A stretch of DNA of 64,000 bases from Phreatobacter aquaticus. GTDB taxonomy: Bacteria; Pseudomonadota; Alphaproteobacteria; Rhizobiales; Phreatobacteraceae. The position numbers were made by a program, and so were the translations under genes. The notes beneath the pieces are model-generated. The model ran no database searches. It saw only the letters and a list, made by a program, of their open reading frames with translations, and was not told the origin of the DNA. Of this stretch, positions 63,747 through 64,000 are shown piece after piece. Position 1 is the stretch's first letter; each line of letters starts with the position of its first letter. The stretch lies in the NCBI RefSeq assembly GCF_005160265.1, contig NZ_CP039865.1:3186828-3250827 (forward strand), read 5' to 3'.

Positions 63747-63827
63747 GGGCGACGTTCCTAGCAGGCGGGTGAGGATGATCCTGCCTCGTCCCTTGCGCAA
63801 GACGGTGGCGCAATCAGGGCAGGGCGG

Positions 63828-64000
63828 TCAGTTCACGGGCGGATTGAACCAGTTCGACACGTTCTGCGAGACGCCGATCTCGCCGACGGTACGGACATTG
63901 AAGCGGAACATGAAGCGGTGGACATCGCGCGTCTCCGAAGCGCCGCTCGAGGTCACGACGGTGGATGCGAAGTCACGCGAATAGAAGAAGCCGAACTGGA
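63828..64000 (-). CDS. lptD: LPS-assembly protein LptD, C-terminal fragment (truncated by window edge)
   Basis: The last 57 or so residues of an outer-membrane barrel, running off the right edge. FGFFYSRDFASTVVTSSG and RFMFRFNVRTVGEIGVS are barrel strands. Identification as LptD, which places lipopolysaccharide in the outer leaflet, rests mostly on position: lptD precedes surA-pdxA-rsmA in most proteobacteria. The gap to surA is 81 bases. Confidence 0.75.
   Translation of the reverse strand, partial: QFGFFYSRDFASTVVTSSGASETRDVHRFMFRFNVRTVGEIGVSQNVSNWFNPPVN

Overview
This window is chromosomal DNA of high GC content with dense, short-spaced operons. Gene order and content point to an alphaproteobacterium of the order Hyphomicrobiales (Rhizobiales). 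The evidence is the rpsF-rpsR-DUF2232-rplI-dnaB-alr-radA-cvpA-purF order, the fabD-fabG-acpP-fabF-mltG-yicC-gmk order facing lptD-surA-pdxA-rsmA, the Omp25-like porins and the formate dehydrogenase locus. The genus cannot be fixed from this sequence. I saw no rRNA, tRNA, insertion sequence, prophage or CRISPR array.

Layout. 1-7 kb: end of a formate dehydrogenase operon (fdhA partial, fdhB, fdhC) with molybdenum cofactor genes mobB and moeA, facing a translationally coupled mrp-fdhD-mobA operon. 7-9.4 kb: guaB. 9.4-13 kb: five small exported Gly/Arg-rich proteins sharing C-terminal signatures, with one MAPEG protein inside. 13.3-20.9 kb: a diguanylate cyclase, an RsmB-like methyltransferase, guaA, a CPBP protease, an exported tandem-domain protein, an ArsC/Spx-like protein and a SCO1 protein. 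20.9-28.3 kb: nrdB-nrdA and, divergently, metE, each behind its own cobalamin riboswitch. 28.3-36.6 kb: NnrU, YfgM-like, a small lipoprotein and Der, then accessory genes. 36.6-49.1 kb: the conserved purF-to-rpsF block on the minus strand, interrupted by plus-strand accessory genes. 49.2-59.6 kb: a LysR/epimerase pair, then the fatty-acid operon through gmk. 59.6-64 kb: an MFS transporter, rsmA, pdxA, surA and the end of lptD.

How it works together. The first 7 kb build and mature a molybdenum formate dehydrogenase: Fe-S and cytochrome b subunits, Mo insertion (MoeA), dinucleotide attachment (MobA, MobB), sulfuration (FdhD), and an Mrp-type ATPase coupled to FdhD. The most informative region is 22-28 kb. 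The ribonucleotide reductase and the methionine synthase there are the cobalamin-independent versions of enzymes that also exist in cobalamin-dependent forms. Each is transcribed behind a nearly identical B12 riboswitch, so both should be shut off when B12 is plentiful. The small RNR subunit has Phe in place of the radical Tyr, with ligand spacing matching class Ic (Mn/Fe) enzymes. A composite palindromic repeat lies between nrdA and nrdB. The five paralogous exported Gly-rich proteins at 9.4-13 kb are the least understood coding region.
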